Below, in pieces: positions 6,715-14,581 of a stretch of DNA of 27,966 nt. How positions within the stretch are numbered: position 1 is the stretch's first letter; each line of letters starts with the position of its first letter. The position numbers were made by a program, and so were the translations under genes. The DNA lies in NCBI GenBank assembly GCA_046597895.1, contig JBKJJS010000414.1, positions 1 to 27,966 of the forward strand, in the 5' to 3' direction. Under the pieces are notes generated by a model. That model saw only the letters and a list, made by a program, of their open reading frames with translations, was not told the DNA's origin and made no database searches. This stretch comes from WLJO01 sp046597895. Its GTDB lineage: Bacteria; Actinomycetota; Acidimicrobiia; Acidimicrobiales; Ilumatobacteraceae.

Positions 6715-8315
6715 CCCCACCGTGGGCGAGGGTCGTGCTCGTCGCCGTACCGGCGGCCTTCTGCGCGTTGTTTTTCGCCTGGCCGGTCGCCACCATCATC
6801 AGCCGCGGGCTGCGGTGGAGCGCCATCGGCGACGTCGGCGGCGACCCCGACCTCCGTAGGGTGCTGTGGTTCACCACCTGGCAGGCCGTCGTCTGCACCG
6901 TCATCGCCGTGGTCGTCGGCCTCGCCCCGGCGTACGTCCTCGCCCGCTACCGATTCCCCGGCCGTCGGGTGCTGCTCGCGCTGGTAACGGTTCCCTTCGT
7001 CCTCCCGACGGTCGTCGTCGGTTCGGCGTTCCTCGCGCTCCTCCCTACATCCATGCACCGCACCGTCGGCGCCATTGTCATCGCCCATGTGTGGGTGAAC
7101 CTCGCGGTGGTCATACGCACCGTCGGGTCACTCGTCTCACAGCTCGATCCTCGGCTCGCCGATGCCGCCTCGACGCTCGGCGCTTCGCCGTGGCGCGTGA
7201 TGCGCCACGTGACGCTGCCGCTGCTGCGCCCCGCCATCGTCGCCTCAGCATCGATCGTGTTCCTGTTCTGTTTCACCTCGTTCGGCATCGTGCGAGTGCT
7301 GGGCGGGCCGAGTCATCCCACTCTCGAGGTGGAGATCTGGCGTCGCACAGCACAGACGCTCGACCTGCGCACTGCGGCTGTCCTTGCGCTCGTCCAACTC
7401 CTGGTGGTGGGTGGCCTCGTCACATGGTGGACGCGGGTCCAGGCCCGGTCGAGCGTCGCGGTGTCCATGCGGACGAGGGACGTCCTGCAGGCAGTCGGAC
7501 GCGGTCACCGCCGACTCATGGTCAGCGTCGTCGCCGGGGCCACGGCGTTCGTGGTCCTCGCCCCGCTCGCCGTGATGGTGCAGCGATCGTTCCGTACCCG
7601 GACTTCCGGCTATTCGACGGCGGCGTGGAGGGCCGTGCTCGGCGGCCCTATCCCGTCCGTTCCCGGTGCCCAGCCGACGGTGGCCGACCCGCTCGCCACC
7701 ATCGTCACGTCACTGCGAATCGCCGTCGGGGCGACGTTGATCGCCATGGTCATCGGGGGGATGGCGGCCTGTGCCATCGTGTACGCCCGCCGAGCGGGCC
7801 GGTTCCTCGATGTCGGGTTGATGCTCCCACTCGGCACCTCGGCGGTCACGATCGGGTTCGGATTGATCATCACGTTCGACGCTGCCCCCCTCGATCTTCG
7901 AGGCTCAACGTGGATGATCCCGCTCGGGCATGCGCTCGTTGCTCTCCCGTTCGTGGTGCGGGTGGTGCTCCCTACGCTGCGGGCCATCGAGGGTGGCCTG
8001 CGTGATGCTGCGGCGACGCTCGGCGCCTCGCCTGTTCGAGTGTGGCGGGAAGTCGACGCCCCAGTGCTGCGACGGGCGCTCGGGGCGGGTGCCGGATTCG
8101 CGTTCGCCATCTCCATCGGTGAGTTCGGTGCTACCAGTTTCCTCACCCGTACCGGTAACGAGACGGCGCCCATCGCGATCGGTCGGCTGATCGGGCGTCC
8201 GAGCACGTTCAACCTCGCCCAGGCGTACGCGTTGGCCACCGTGCTGGCCGTCGTGACCTTCGTCGTCATTCTCGGCGTCGACCGGTGGCGGGGCGAGCGG
8301 GGGGCCGCATTCTGA
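6690..8315 (+). CDS. thiP: Thiamine ABC transporter permease, two fused permease domains
   Basis: This 541-residue protein has about twelve transmembrane helices and two binding-protein-dependent permease domains in tandem. Each contains an EAA-type loop: DAASTLGASPWRVMRHVTLP from residue 158 and DAAATLGASPVRVWREVDAP from residue 439. These loops dock onto the ATPase. The fused layout is the ThiP/FbpB type, and the riboswitch plus thiB and thiN neighbours make thiamine the likely substrate. The frame is open upstream inside thiB; the first sensible start is ATG 6690, which overlaps thiB by 25 nt and leaves a short cytoplasmic N-terminus before the first helix (WARVVLVAVPAAFCALFF). The ATPase gene follows after 13 nt. 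Confidence 0.92.
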   Translation: MDLGRPPLAPPWARVVLVAVPAAFCALFFAWPVATIISRGLRWSAIGDVGGDPDLRRVLWFTTWQAVVCTVIAVVVGLAPAYVLARYRFPGRRVLLALVTVPFVLPTVVVGSAFLALLPTSMHRTVGAIVIAHVWVNLAVVIRTVGSLVSQLDPRLADAASTLGASPWRVMRHVTLPLLRPAIVASASIVFLFCFTSFGIVRVLGGPSHPTLEVEIWRRTAQTLDLRTAAVLALVQLLVVGGLVTWWTRVQARSSVAVSMRTRDVLQAVGRGHRRLMVSVVAGATAFVVLAPLAVMVQRSFRTRTSGYSTAAWRAVLGGPIPSVPGAQPTVADPLATIVTSLRIAVGATLIAMVIGGMAACAIVYARRAGRFLDVGLMLPLGTSAVTIGFGLIITFDAAPLDLRGSTWMIPLGHALVALPFVVRVVLPTLRAIEGGLRDAAATLGASPVRVWREVDAPVLRRALGAGAGFAFAISIGEFGATSFLTRTGNETAPIAIGRLIGRPSTFNLAQAYALATVLAVVTFVVILGVDRWRGERGAAF

Positions 8316-8328
8316 TGAGACCGGCACA

Positions 8329-9027
8329 ATGATGGCCATGCTGGAGATCGACCGGGTCCGGGTGTGTTTCGGGGAGCGGACAGTGCTCGACGATGTTTCG
8401 CTCGCCGTCGACGCCGGCGAGACCGTGGCCCTTCTCGGCGCGAGCGGAAGCGGCAAGAGCACGCTGCTCCGCGTCGTCGCCGGTTTGCTCATCCCCGACG
8501 CCGGCCACGTCCGCTGGGACGGGCGTGACATCACCGCGGTGCCGACTCACCGACGCGGCTTCGGGTTCGTCTTCCAGGACGAGCACCTGTTCCCGCATCG
8601 CTCTGTGGCGGCCAACGTGGGGTTCGGGCTCCGAATGGCCCGACGACCGAAGGCCGACGTCGCCTCCCGCGTCGAGGAGATGTTGGCCCTCGTCGACCTC
8701 GAGGGCTTCGGGACGCGGTCGGTCACCACACTCTCGGGTGGCGAGGCAAAGCGGGTGGCCCTCGCGCGGGCACTCGCCCCTGCGCCACAGCTACTCCTGC
8801 TCGACGAACCGCTCACCGGACTCGACGCCGACCTCCACGATCGACTCGTGGTCGACCTTCGTTCCGTGCTGCGCTCCACCGGGGTCACGTCCGTGCTCGT
8901 CACCCACGACCGGGTGGAGGCCGACGCGATCGCCGATCGGGTGGTATGCCTCGCCGACCTCGCCGACCTCACCGACCTCACCGGCCCTGCTGGCGTCGGG
9001 GGCCATGGAAGGGTGGGAATTCCGTGA
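8329..9027 (+). CDS. thiQ: Thiamine ABC transporter ATP-binding protein
   Basis: A 232-residue ABC ATPase with Walker A GASGSGKST (37-45), Q-loop Gln83 in VFQDEHLFPH, signature LSGGE (135-139), Walker B LLLLDE (155-160), D-loop TGLDADLHD and switch His193. It powers the thiamine importer with thiP and thiB. Three in-frame ATGs occur within the first four codons (8329, 8332, 8338); the first is used here and no strong Shine-Dalgarno decides between them. The C-terminal tail is unusual, with four 9-bp tandem repeats giving LADLADLTDLTG, which looks like slippage growth and lies after all catalytic motifs. The stop overlaps the start of the GNAT gene. Confidence 0.93.
   Translation: MMAMLEIDRVRVCFGERTVLDDVSLAVDAGETVALLGASGSGKSTLLRVVAGLLIPDAGHVRWDGRDITAVPTHRRGFGFVFQDEHLFPHRSVAANVGFGLRMARRPKADVASRVEEMLALVDLEGFGTRSVTTLSGGEAKRVALARALAPAPQLLLLDEPLTGLDADLHDRLVVDLRSVLRSTGVTSVLVTHDRVEADAIADRVVCLADLADLTDLTGPAGVGGHGRVGIP
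8949..8984 (+). repeat. Four 9-bp tandem repeats at end of thiQ
   Basis: The unit CCTCGCCGA occurs twice exactly, then CCTCACCGA and CCTCACCGG. It encodes Leu-Ala/Thr-Asp/Gly triplets in the C-terminal tail of the ATPase. In-frame length variation between strains is expected at such a tract. Confidence 0.8.
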
Positions 9028-9479
9028 TGTCCATCGTCGAACTGACCGCCGCCCAGACCCACGACCTGCGCCGGCGCGTCCTGCGCGTTGGTACGCCCTC
9101 GTCCGAGGTGACCTACGTTCATGACGACGTCGCCGGAACCGTCCATCTCGGCGTGATTCGTGACGGTCTCCTCATCGCGGTGTCGACATGGGCGTCGCAA
9201 GCGCGGCCGGGCGAACATCGCGAACCGCCCGAACTCGCGGTTCGGTTGCGAGGGATGGCTGTCGAACCAGCGCGGCAGGGCCACGGTGTTGGGGCCTTGC
9301 TCGTGAGTGCCGGGATCGAGCGGGCGTGGGCGAGTGAGGCTCAGGTGGTGTGGGCATCCGCCCGCGACACCGCACTTGCTTTTTACCGGCGACTCGGCTT
9401 CGCCGTCGTCGGTGACCCGTTCATCGACGCCGCGACGGCACTCCCCCACCATCTCATCGCGCTGCACCAGCACCGTTGA
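9027..9479 (+). CDS. GNAT-family N-acetyltransferase
   Basis: A 150-residue protein with the GNAT core: VRLRGMAVEPARQGHGVGALLVSAGIERA contains beta4 and the acetyl-CoA pyrophosphate loop QGHGVG, and ASARDTALAFYRRLGFAVVGD is the typical C-terminal motif B region. It should transfer an acyl group from a CoA thioester to an unknown amine substrate in the cytoplasm. ATG 9027 overlaps the thiQ stop by one base (TGATG); GTG 9024 is an equally placed alternative. The overlap makes it part of the TPP-controlled operon, but no thiamine-related function is known to me for this family, so the link may be only transcriptional. It ends 3 nt from the convergent CopCD gene. Confidence 0.88.
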   Translation: MSIVELTAAQTHDLRRRVLRVGTPSSEVTYVHDDVAGTVHLGVIRDGLLIAVSTWASQARPGEHREPPELAVRLRGMAVEPARQGHGVGALLVSAGIERAWASEAQVVWASARDTALAFYRRLGFAVVGDPFIDAATALPHHLIALHQHR

Positions 9480-9482
9480 CGA

Positions 9483-11141
9483 TCAGCGGCTGCCAACCTC
9501 CACGGCGACACGCATCTGGACCATCTCGGTGGCGGTCGTAGCGACCAGAATGTCGACCTGCCAGGACCCGGCAAAGGGGAACTGCACGGAGTACGCCGAG
9601 TAGTGGTCGGGTCCTTCGGCCGCCATCACGATGCTGCCTGAGTCAATGCCCCGCTCCGGAAGGCTGACCCGAACCGTTGCTGACTCTGACGGTTCGAGCG
9701 CGGCCGCGGGAAGGACAACGGTCAGGTGCAGATCGTTGGCGCCGACCCTGGCCGGAGTCACAGTGAGCGTGGCAGTCACCTCGCCTTGCGCGATGGTGAC
9801 CACAGCCGGCACGACAGGCGAACTGATCTCTGCCGGGACGGCGACGAGCCCCGCAGTGATTCCGAGCACCGTAAGGCCGACAACACACTCGGCCATGACA
9901 AGCGCCCGCAACGACTGCGGCCCGTACTGGCGCAGCGCGACAAGCGCCATGCCGCCGAGCACGACGAGCAAGACCACCACGGCGACCTTGACGACCAGCG
10001 TGCGGCCATACGTCGTACCGCTGATGACGTCGGAATACCGCACGATCCGCCACGTCTGGAGTACGCCGGTCGCGACCACGATTCCGACACAGACCGTCGC
10101 CGTCCGGGAGAACCGTCGTACGGTAGACGGCGACCCGTCCTCCCCGTCCAGCCAGTCCGGACCACCAAAGGCCAGCATGAACACTCCCCCGAGCCAGACG
10201 CCGACGGCCCCGAGGTGAACGACATCGAGGAGCACGCCGACACCCGGGAGTCGCCCCGATCCCGCTTGCCCTGACACCCCGTACGTCAAGAGCAGGCAGG
10301 TACCGACGACCATCGCCGCCATCCGCCAGGGTCGCAGATGGGTGAGGCGAATACCGAGCACCGGGACCACGGCCAGGCCGAACAGCAGCACCCGCACCAG
10401 CAGTGCCTTGCCGTATTTGGTTCCGGCGACGTCGCTCCACATCGCCGGGTCGGCGGCGCCTCCGAAACCCCTTCCGAGTACCCGGGGACCCTGAAGGAGG
10501 AACGTACCGAGAGTACCGAGCACCCCGGCCACCAACCCGAGCCAGAGCAACCTTGCCGGGCGTGCCCCGAGCGGGGGAACACCATTGCGCAATGCCACGA
10601 GCGCCCACCCACCGAGAAGTACGACCACGCCGGCAAACGACAGGAAGCGAAGCACGCCGAGCGTCCAGCCAATCGCACTGCTGTTCGCGGCATCCCGACC
10701 AGCCATGACGCGGTTGAGCACAGACTGCTGATCGGCTTCGCCCGAACCGATCTGGAACGAGAACGATCCCGCCACGACATGCGAGTCGTTGGATGTCACG
10801 CGGTACACGACGACGTAGACACCCAGACCCATGTCCGAGGGCGAGGTGATCGGCACCACCACTTGGGTGGCGTCCCCGGTTGACGTCGCTTCCTCGAGAA
10901 CCACCTCTCGGCCATCCTCGTCGAGTAGCACGACCTCGCCGAGGCCCGGTTCCACAGCCTCGTCGAAGTCGAGCACGATCTCGACCGGAGGACCCTCCAG
11001 CACCGATGACGCCCGAGGGCTCGTGTCCCCTAGCCCGGCGTGGGCACTGGCCCGCGGCGCTGGCCACACGCAGAAGAGCGCGACGAGCAGCACGCCGGCT
11101 CCGGCCAGGATGACGGATGCCGGCCTGTTCGACCGGCTCAT
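9483..11141 (-). CDS. CopC-CopD copper-binding/import fusion protein with C-terminal YtkA/FixH-like domain
   Basis: This 552-residue protein has three parts. A signal peptide ends ...PRASA, so cleavage would leave His as the first mature residue, as in CopC, where the N-terminal amine and His bind Cu(II). Residues about 38-135 are the CopC beta domain with VTSNDSHVVAGSFSF, matching the family's S-DGHpv-G-F motif. Residues about 160-430 hold about eight transmembrane helices of CopD. The last 110 residues are an extracytoplasmic beta domain like YtkA/FixH. In the family the protein binds copper outside and moves it into the cytoplasm or to membrane cuproenzymes. Start ATG 11141 overlaps the stop of the MDMPI-like gene (ATGA). 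A copper amine oxidase is encoded 5 kb away. Confidence 0.9.
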   Translation of the reverse strand: MSRSNRPASVILAGAGVLLVALFCVWPAPRASAHAGLGDTSPRASSVLEGPPVEIVLDFDEAVEPGLGEVVLLDEDGREVVLEEATSTGDATQVVVPITSPSDMGLGVYVVVYRVTSNDSHVVAGSFSFQIGSGEADQQSVLNRVMAGRDAANSSAIGWTLGVLRFLSFAGVVVLLGGWALVALRNGVPPLGARPARLLWLGLVAGVLGTLGTFLLQGPRVLGRGFGGAADPAMWSDVAGTKYGKALLVRVLLFGLAVVPVLGIRLTHLRPWRMAAMVVGTCLLLTYGVSGQAGSGRLPGVGVLLDVVHLGAVGVWLGGVFMLAFGGPDWLDGEDGSPSTVRRFSRTATVCVGIVVATGVLQTWRIVRYSDVISGTTYGRTLVVKVAVVVLLVVLGGMALVALRQYGPQSLRALVMAECVVGLTVLGITAGLVAVPAEISSPVVPAVVTIAQGEVTATLTVTPARVGANDLHLTVVLPAAALEPSESATVRVSLPERGIDSGSIVMAAEGPDHYSAYSVQFPFAGSWQVDILVATTATEMVQMRVAVEVGSR

Positions 11142-11812
11142 GCGAAGCGCACCGGCTCCAGGCCATCCGGCGTGACGCGACCCATCAGCCAGGCCAACCG
11201 CAGCGTCGGCTGCAGCGCCAGCGCAGCAGCTGGAAGGCCCGTCAGGCCCATGGGCTGGCGACTCGACCACTCCATCGTTCGCCGGAGCAGATCCTCGCTC
11301 ACGTAGCGAGGCGTCCAATTGTCGATCCCAAACCCCGGGAGGCCGAGGTCGGCGTGGTGGATCTCGACTTCGCGCCAACGGCGGAACGGAAGTTCGGCGA
11401 TGGGTACCTCACCAGCGGGGATGCCGCGCCAACGGCCGGCCCACCCGATCGGGGAACAGTTCGCCCAGGTCGCTTCGAGCGCCCCGATGCTGCGGCGAAC
11501 ATCGGCGACCTGTTCGCTGGCGGATCGGCCAGCGCCCTCCTCGATGTCAGCGGCCCTTGACACCAGGCCCTCGGTGTACTGGTCGAGCACCTCGCCCCGC
11601 TTGGCCCCTTCGATCAACCTCACATGGCTGTCGGCGTTACGGGCCACGTGGGTGAGGACATGGCCGACCGTCCATTGAGGCAGGCGCGAGGGCTGTGAGA
11701 CGATGCCGTCTGCCAGCGCGTCGGCGGCCAGAAGCGTGTCGAGGTGGCCCAGCAGGCGTTGGTGGGCGCCGGTACATCCGGCAATGTGGTCATCGAGATC
11801 CCGCTGGTTCAT
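11138..11812 (-). CDS. MDMPI / DinB-fold metal-binding protein (maleylpyruvate isomerase family)
   Basis: A 224-residue protein of the mycothiol-dependent maleylpyruvate isomerase family. The N-terminal four-helix DinB-like bundle carries QWTVGHVLTHVARNADSH, giving His51, and RWREVEIHHADLG, giving Glu148 and His152. These match the His-Glu-His zinc triad of the characterised MDMPI (His52, Glu144, His148). The family uses mycothiol as the thiol cofactor, consistent with an actinobacterial host. Whether the substrate is maleylpyruvate is unknown because no gentisate pathway genes are near, and many paralogues act in detoxification. It is cotranscribed with, and overlaps, the CopCD gene. The start lies 37 nt from the divergent cobO; a TACCGT box 9 nt upstream suggests a very short leader. 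Confidence 0.87.
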   Translation of the reverse strand: MNQRDLDDHIAGCTGAHQRLLGHLDTLLAADALADGIVSQPSRLPQWTVGHVLTHVARNADSHVRLIEGAKRGEVLDQYTEGLVSRAADIEEGAGRSASEQVADVRRSIGALEATWANCSPIGWAGRWRGIPAGEVPIAELPFRRWREVEIHHADLGLPGFGIDNWTPRYVSEDLLRRTMEWSSRQPMGLTGLPAAALALQPTLRLAWLMGRVTPDGLEPVRFA

Positions 11813-11849
11813 CGGAGGGCGACGGTAGCGCCGCCGGTACGGTCACGGC

Positions 11850-12371
11850 ATGCGACCGCAATCGATCGTCATCGTGAACACCGGCGACGGCAAGGGAAAG
11901 AGTTCGGCGGCGTTCGGCGTGATGGGCAGGGCGTGGGCCAGGGGTTGGCATGTCTGCGTCGTCCAATTCATCAAGAGTGAGGCCTGGAAGACTGGCGAGA
12001 AGAAGCTCGCCGACCACCTCGGAATCGAGTGGTGGAGCCTCGGCGATGGTTTCACCTGGGACTCCACTGACATGGACGAGACCGAGGCGTGCGGCCGCGA
12101 GGCGTGGCGGGTGGCGGCCCAGAAGGTCAGCAGTGGCGACTACGACCTTGTGATCCTCGATGAGTTGACCTACGCCGTCACGTTCGGTTGGGTCGCCATC
12201 GAGGAGGTGACATCGGCGCTACGCACCAGGGCGTCGAAGACGAACGTAGTGATCACCGGCCGCGACGCGCACCAGGACCTCATCGACCTGGCCGATACGG
12301 CGACCGAGATGCGCAAGATCAAACACGCCTACGACCAGGGCATCGCCGCCAAGAAGGGCATCGAGTACTGA
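11850..12371 (+). CDS. cobO: Corrinoid adenosyltransferase, CobA/CobO/BtuR type
   Basis: A 173-residue P-loop protein. NTGDGKGKSSAAFG (10-23) is the atypical Walker A of CobA enzymes, followed by VQFIKSEAWKTGE, GDYDLVILDELTYAV (Walker B-like) and VVITGRDAHQDLIDLADTATEM, all typical of the family. It transfers adenosyl from ATP to reduced cob(I)alamin or cobinamide, making adenosylcobalamin in salvage or de novo synthesis. It begins almost at the P-loop strand, so it lacks the N-terminal extension of about 20-25 residues of E. coli BtuR/Salmonella CobA that caps the active site. A TACGGT box at 11838-11843 ends 6 nt before ATG, suggesting a leaderless message. No cobalamin riboswitch is seen here, unlike the btuFCD cluster at 18.2-21.2 kb. 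Confidence 0.93.
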   Translation: MRPQSIVIVNTGDGKGKSSAAFGVMGRAWARGWHVCVVQFIKSEAWKTGEKKLADHLGIEWWSLGDGFTWDSTDMDETEACGREAWRVAAQKVSSGDYDLVILDELTYAVTFGWVAIEEVTSALRTRASKTNVVITGRDAHQDLIDLADTATEMRKIKHAYDQGIAAKKGIEY

Positions 12372-12383
12372 CGCCCCCGAGTG

Positions 12384-13409
12384 CTACTCGTGGACCCAGA
12401 CCGAGGTGCCCTTCTTGACCCATCCGAGCTTCCAGATCATGTCCATGGCCGGGAGGCTGAGCCGGATGCACCCGTGTGATGCCGGGTAGCCGGGCACGCT
12501 CGTCATCCCGTGCATGGCGATGCCCCCGAAGATGTACTTCGGTCGGTAGATACGCCCGAGTTCGCCAGGCTTCCAGCCGTCCGTCCACTCCCAGTAGACC
12601 TTGTGCCAGCCGTTCGGGGTGATGGCCACGCCGCTCAAATACGTGCCGGGCTTCTTCAGATTCTTCGCCCTGTACGGCTTGCCGCTGCCGGTGGACGTGT
12701 TCAGCACCGAGACGGTGACGCCGTTCTTGACGACGAACAACAACTGACGACCCTTGTCGACCTCGATGAGGGTCCAGATCTGCGAGACGTTCGAGAACCC
12801 CCGGAAGCGGGCGCAACTGAGACCATCAGCGGTCTTTTGATCGACCTTGCCCGTGCGGGCCAGTCCGATGTACTTCTGGAAGGCCATCACCGCTTGGCTG
12901 GTAGTAGTCCCGTACATGCCGTCGAAGGCGGAGAGCCAGAAGCCAAGCTCCTGAAGACGCTTCTGGACCTCTTTGGTGGACGCTCCCTTCGATGTACCGA
13001 CCGCGGCGAGTCGAGTGGCGGATCGGTCAGTGACGCTGACCCTTCGGATGTCGCCGAGAGGAGCCTCACGCGTGGTCGCGGTCCCGATGCATGAGAACGG
13101 GATGGTCGTCGGCGGCACGGTGGTCGGGGGGTCCGTCGGTGGAGTGGTGTCGGGGGTAGTCGGAGGAGTGGTGTCGGGGGTAGTCGGAGGAGTCGTGTCC
13201 GGGGTAGTCGGCGGAGTGGTCTCGGGCGTGGTCACTGGGGTCGGCGGCGTCGTCTCCTCAGTGGTGTCAGTCGCGACGCCTGCCGGAACCCGCGAGGGGG
13301 ACGCTGAGGCGGTGCCGAACGTGGCCTGGCCGATCAGGAGGGCGACGAGCGTGACCGAGGCAATCGTGACTCCCAGTTGCCAACTTCTCTCACGGCTTCG
13401 ACCACTCAA
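12384..13409 (-). CDS. L,D-transpeptidase (YkuD) with peptidoglycan-binding domain
   Basis: A 341-residue exported protein. It has an N-terminal hydrophobic signal/anchor (about 12-36), a Thr/Pro/Asp repeat linker (about 50-103), a PG_binding_1 domain (about 144-197, with RLQELGFWLSAFDGMYG and VMAFQKYIGL), and a YkuD catalytic domain (about 212-341). The active site reads AMHG (His300), then SHGCIRLS with His312 and the nucleophile Cys314. The enzyme makes 3-3 peptidoglycan cross-links or attaches proteins to the wall, outside the membrane. The start is TTG at 13409, with GGAGG placed 6 nt upstream. The linker is encoded by 24-bp tandem repeats. Promoter and hairpin elements lie in the divergent region toward gnd. 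It is convergent with cobO, 12 nt apart. Confidence 0.93.
   Translation of the reverse strand: MSGRSRERSWQLGVTIASVTLVALLIGQATFGTASASPSRVPAGVATDTTEETTPPTPVTTPETTPPTTPDTTPPTTPDTTPPTTPDTTPPTDPPTTVPPTTIPFSCIGTATTREAPLGDIRRVSVTDRSATRLAAVGTSKGASTKEVQKRLQELGFWLSAFDGMYGTTTSQAVMAFQKYIGLARTGKVDQKTADGLSCARFRGFSNVSQIWTLIEVDKGRQLLFVVKNGVTVSVLNTSTGSGKPYRAKNLKKPGTYLSGVAITPNGWHKVYWEWTDGWKPGELGRIYRPKYIFGGIAMHGMTSVPGYPASHGCIRLSLPAMDMIWKLGWVKKGTSVWVHE
13141..13236 (-). repeat. 24-bp tandem repeats encoding Thr/Pro linker of L,D-transpeptidase
   Basis: Four adjacent 24-bp units run from 13141 to 13236. The first two are identical (plus strand begins GGAGTGGTGTCGGGGGTAGT), the third has a few substitutions and the fourth is more diverged. 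Each encodes eight residues of the PTTPDTTP type. The tract is a wall-spanning spacer and a likely hotspot for in-frame length change. Confidence 0.88.
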
Positions 13410-13427
13410 CAGGCACCTCCACGTCGA

Positions 13428-13449
13428 CTACTTGCACACGCGCAAGTAG
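13428..13449 (-). repeat. 8-bp perfect inverted repeat in L,D-transpeptidase leader
   Basis: CTACTTGC at 13428-13435 and GCAAGTAG at 13442-13449 are perfect inverted copies around a 6-nt spacer. The element lies 19 nt upstream of the TTG start, between it and the predicted promoter, so it would be transcribed as a hairpin just before the Shine-Dalgarno or serve as an operator. There is no U-run, so it is not a terminator. Confidence 0.6.
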
Positions 13450-13477
13450 AAACGACCCCAGTCCGCCCGGATGACGA

Positions 13478-13507
13478 ATCGTAGCGAGCAAACATGGGCG
13501 ACGACAA
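13478..13507 (-). promoter_or_regulatory. Candidate promoter for L,D-transpeptidase gene
   Basis: On the minus strand, -35 TTGTCG (13507-13502) and -10 TACGAT (13483-13478) are separated by 18 bp. Transcription would start near 13471, giving a leader of about 60 nt that contains the inverted repeat and the GGAGG ribosome site. Confidence 0.45.
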
Positions 13508-13525
13508 GGGCGCGAGACTCACTGC

Positions 13526-14581
13526 ATGCAACTCGGGATGATCGGACTCGGCCGGATGGGGTCGAACATGGTGCGCCGCCTCATGCGGGCTGGGCACGAG
13601 TGCGTCGCTCATGACGTCGATGCACGCGCGGTCGACGCAATGGTGGCTGAAGGTGCCACCGGGGTTCATTCGCTGGCCGACCTGTGCGACGCGCTCCCCG
13701 CACCCCGACACGTGTGGATCATGGTGCCGGCGGCGTACGTCGGCTCAACGGTGGAAGCGCTGGCACCGCTGCTCTCGCCAGGTGACACGATCATCGACGG
13801 TGGTAACTCGTGGTATCGGGACGACGTCGATCGGGCCGTCACGATGGCCGACCGATTCGGCATCCACTATCTCGATGTCGGGACATCCGGCGGCGTGCAC
13901 GGCCGCGATCGCGGGTACTGCCTGATGGTCGGCGGGGACTCGGGCGCGGTGAGCCGCCTGGCCCCGCTCTTCGACACGCTCGCCCCCGGAGTTGACGCCG
14001 CGCCCGAGCGCACACCGGGACGAGTCGGCCCTCCCGCGCCGGAGGAACGGGGATGGCTGCACTGCGGCCCGAGCGGGGCAGGACACTTCGTGAAGATGGT
14101 CCACAACGGCATCGAGTACGGGCTGATGGCCGCGTACGCCGAGGGCCTCAACGTGCTGGCCAAGGCTGACGTCGGCTCCGAAGCCCACGTCAAGGACGCC
14201 GAGACGGCCCCACTGACGAACCCCGAGTACTACCGCTACGACTTCGATCTCGCGGCGATCAGCGAGGTGTGGCGCAGGGGCAGTGTCGTCGCATCATGGC
14301 TGCTCGACCTCACGGCCACTGCCCTGCACGACGACCCCCAACTCGGTTCCTACGGGGGCCACGTGAGCGACTCCGGCGAGGGTCGATGGACCCTGCACGC
14401 CGCGGTCGACGAGGGGGTACCGGTTCCGGTGCTGAGCGCCGCCCTCTACCAACGCTTCTCGTCGCGGGGCCGCAGCGAGGTCGCGGACAAGGTGCTGTCA
14501 GCCATGCGCCAACAGTTCGGTGGTCACCAGGAACGACGGGCTGACACCGCGACGCAGGGCACGCAGAAGGCACCGTCATGA
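13526..14581 (+). CDS. gnd: 6-phosphogluconate dehydrogenase, decarboxylating (short gnd-related form)
   Basis: A 351-residue protein. The N-terminal Rossmann domain begins MIGLGRMGSNMVRRL (GxGxxG at 7-12); IIDGGNSWYRDD, LDVGTSGGVHGRDRGYCLMVGG (partial family block) and GPSGAGHFVKMVHNGIEYG are the substrate and catalytic blocks of 6PGDH, including the Lys and the HN pair. It oxidises and decarboxylates 6-phosphogluconate to ribulose 5-phosphate. The length matches the short gnd-related class, not the 470-residue dimeric enzyme; that class is often NAD-dependent, which is inference here. Its stop overlaps the zwf ATG by 4 nt, so two oxidative pentose phosphate enzymes are made together. The start is ATG 13526 with only a weak AGGG upstream; it is 116 nt from the divergent transpeptidase gene. 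Confidence 0.92.
   Translation: MQLGMIGLGRMGSNMVRRLMRAGHECVAHDVDARAVDAMVAEGATGVHSLADLCDALPAPRHVWIMVPAAYVGSTVEALAPLLSPGDTIIDGGNSWYRDDVDRAVTMADRFGIHYLDVGTSGGVHGRDRGYCLMVGGDSGAVSRLAPLFDTLAPGVDAAPERTPGRVGPPAPEERGWLHCGPSGAGHFVKMVHNGIEYGLMAAYAEGLNVLAKADVGSEAHVKDAETAPLTNPEYYRYDFDLAAISEVWRRGSVVASWLLDLTATALHDDPQLGSYGGHVSDSGEGRWTLHAAVDEGVPVPVLSAALYQRFSSRGRSEVADKVLSAMRQQFGGHQERRADTATQGTQKAPS

Noticed and set aside
12361..12390. CGAGTA/TACTCG inverted repeat as a terminator between cobO and the transpeptidase gene
   Set aside because: Only six pairs with a 17-nt loop, no T-run, and it lies within both coding ends; likely chance.
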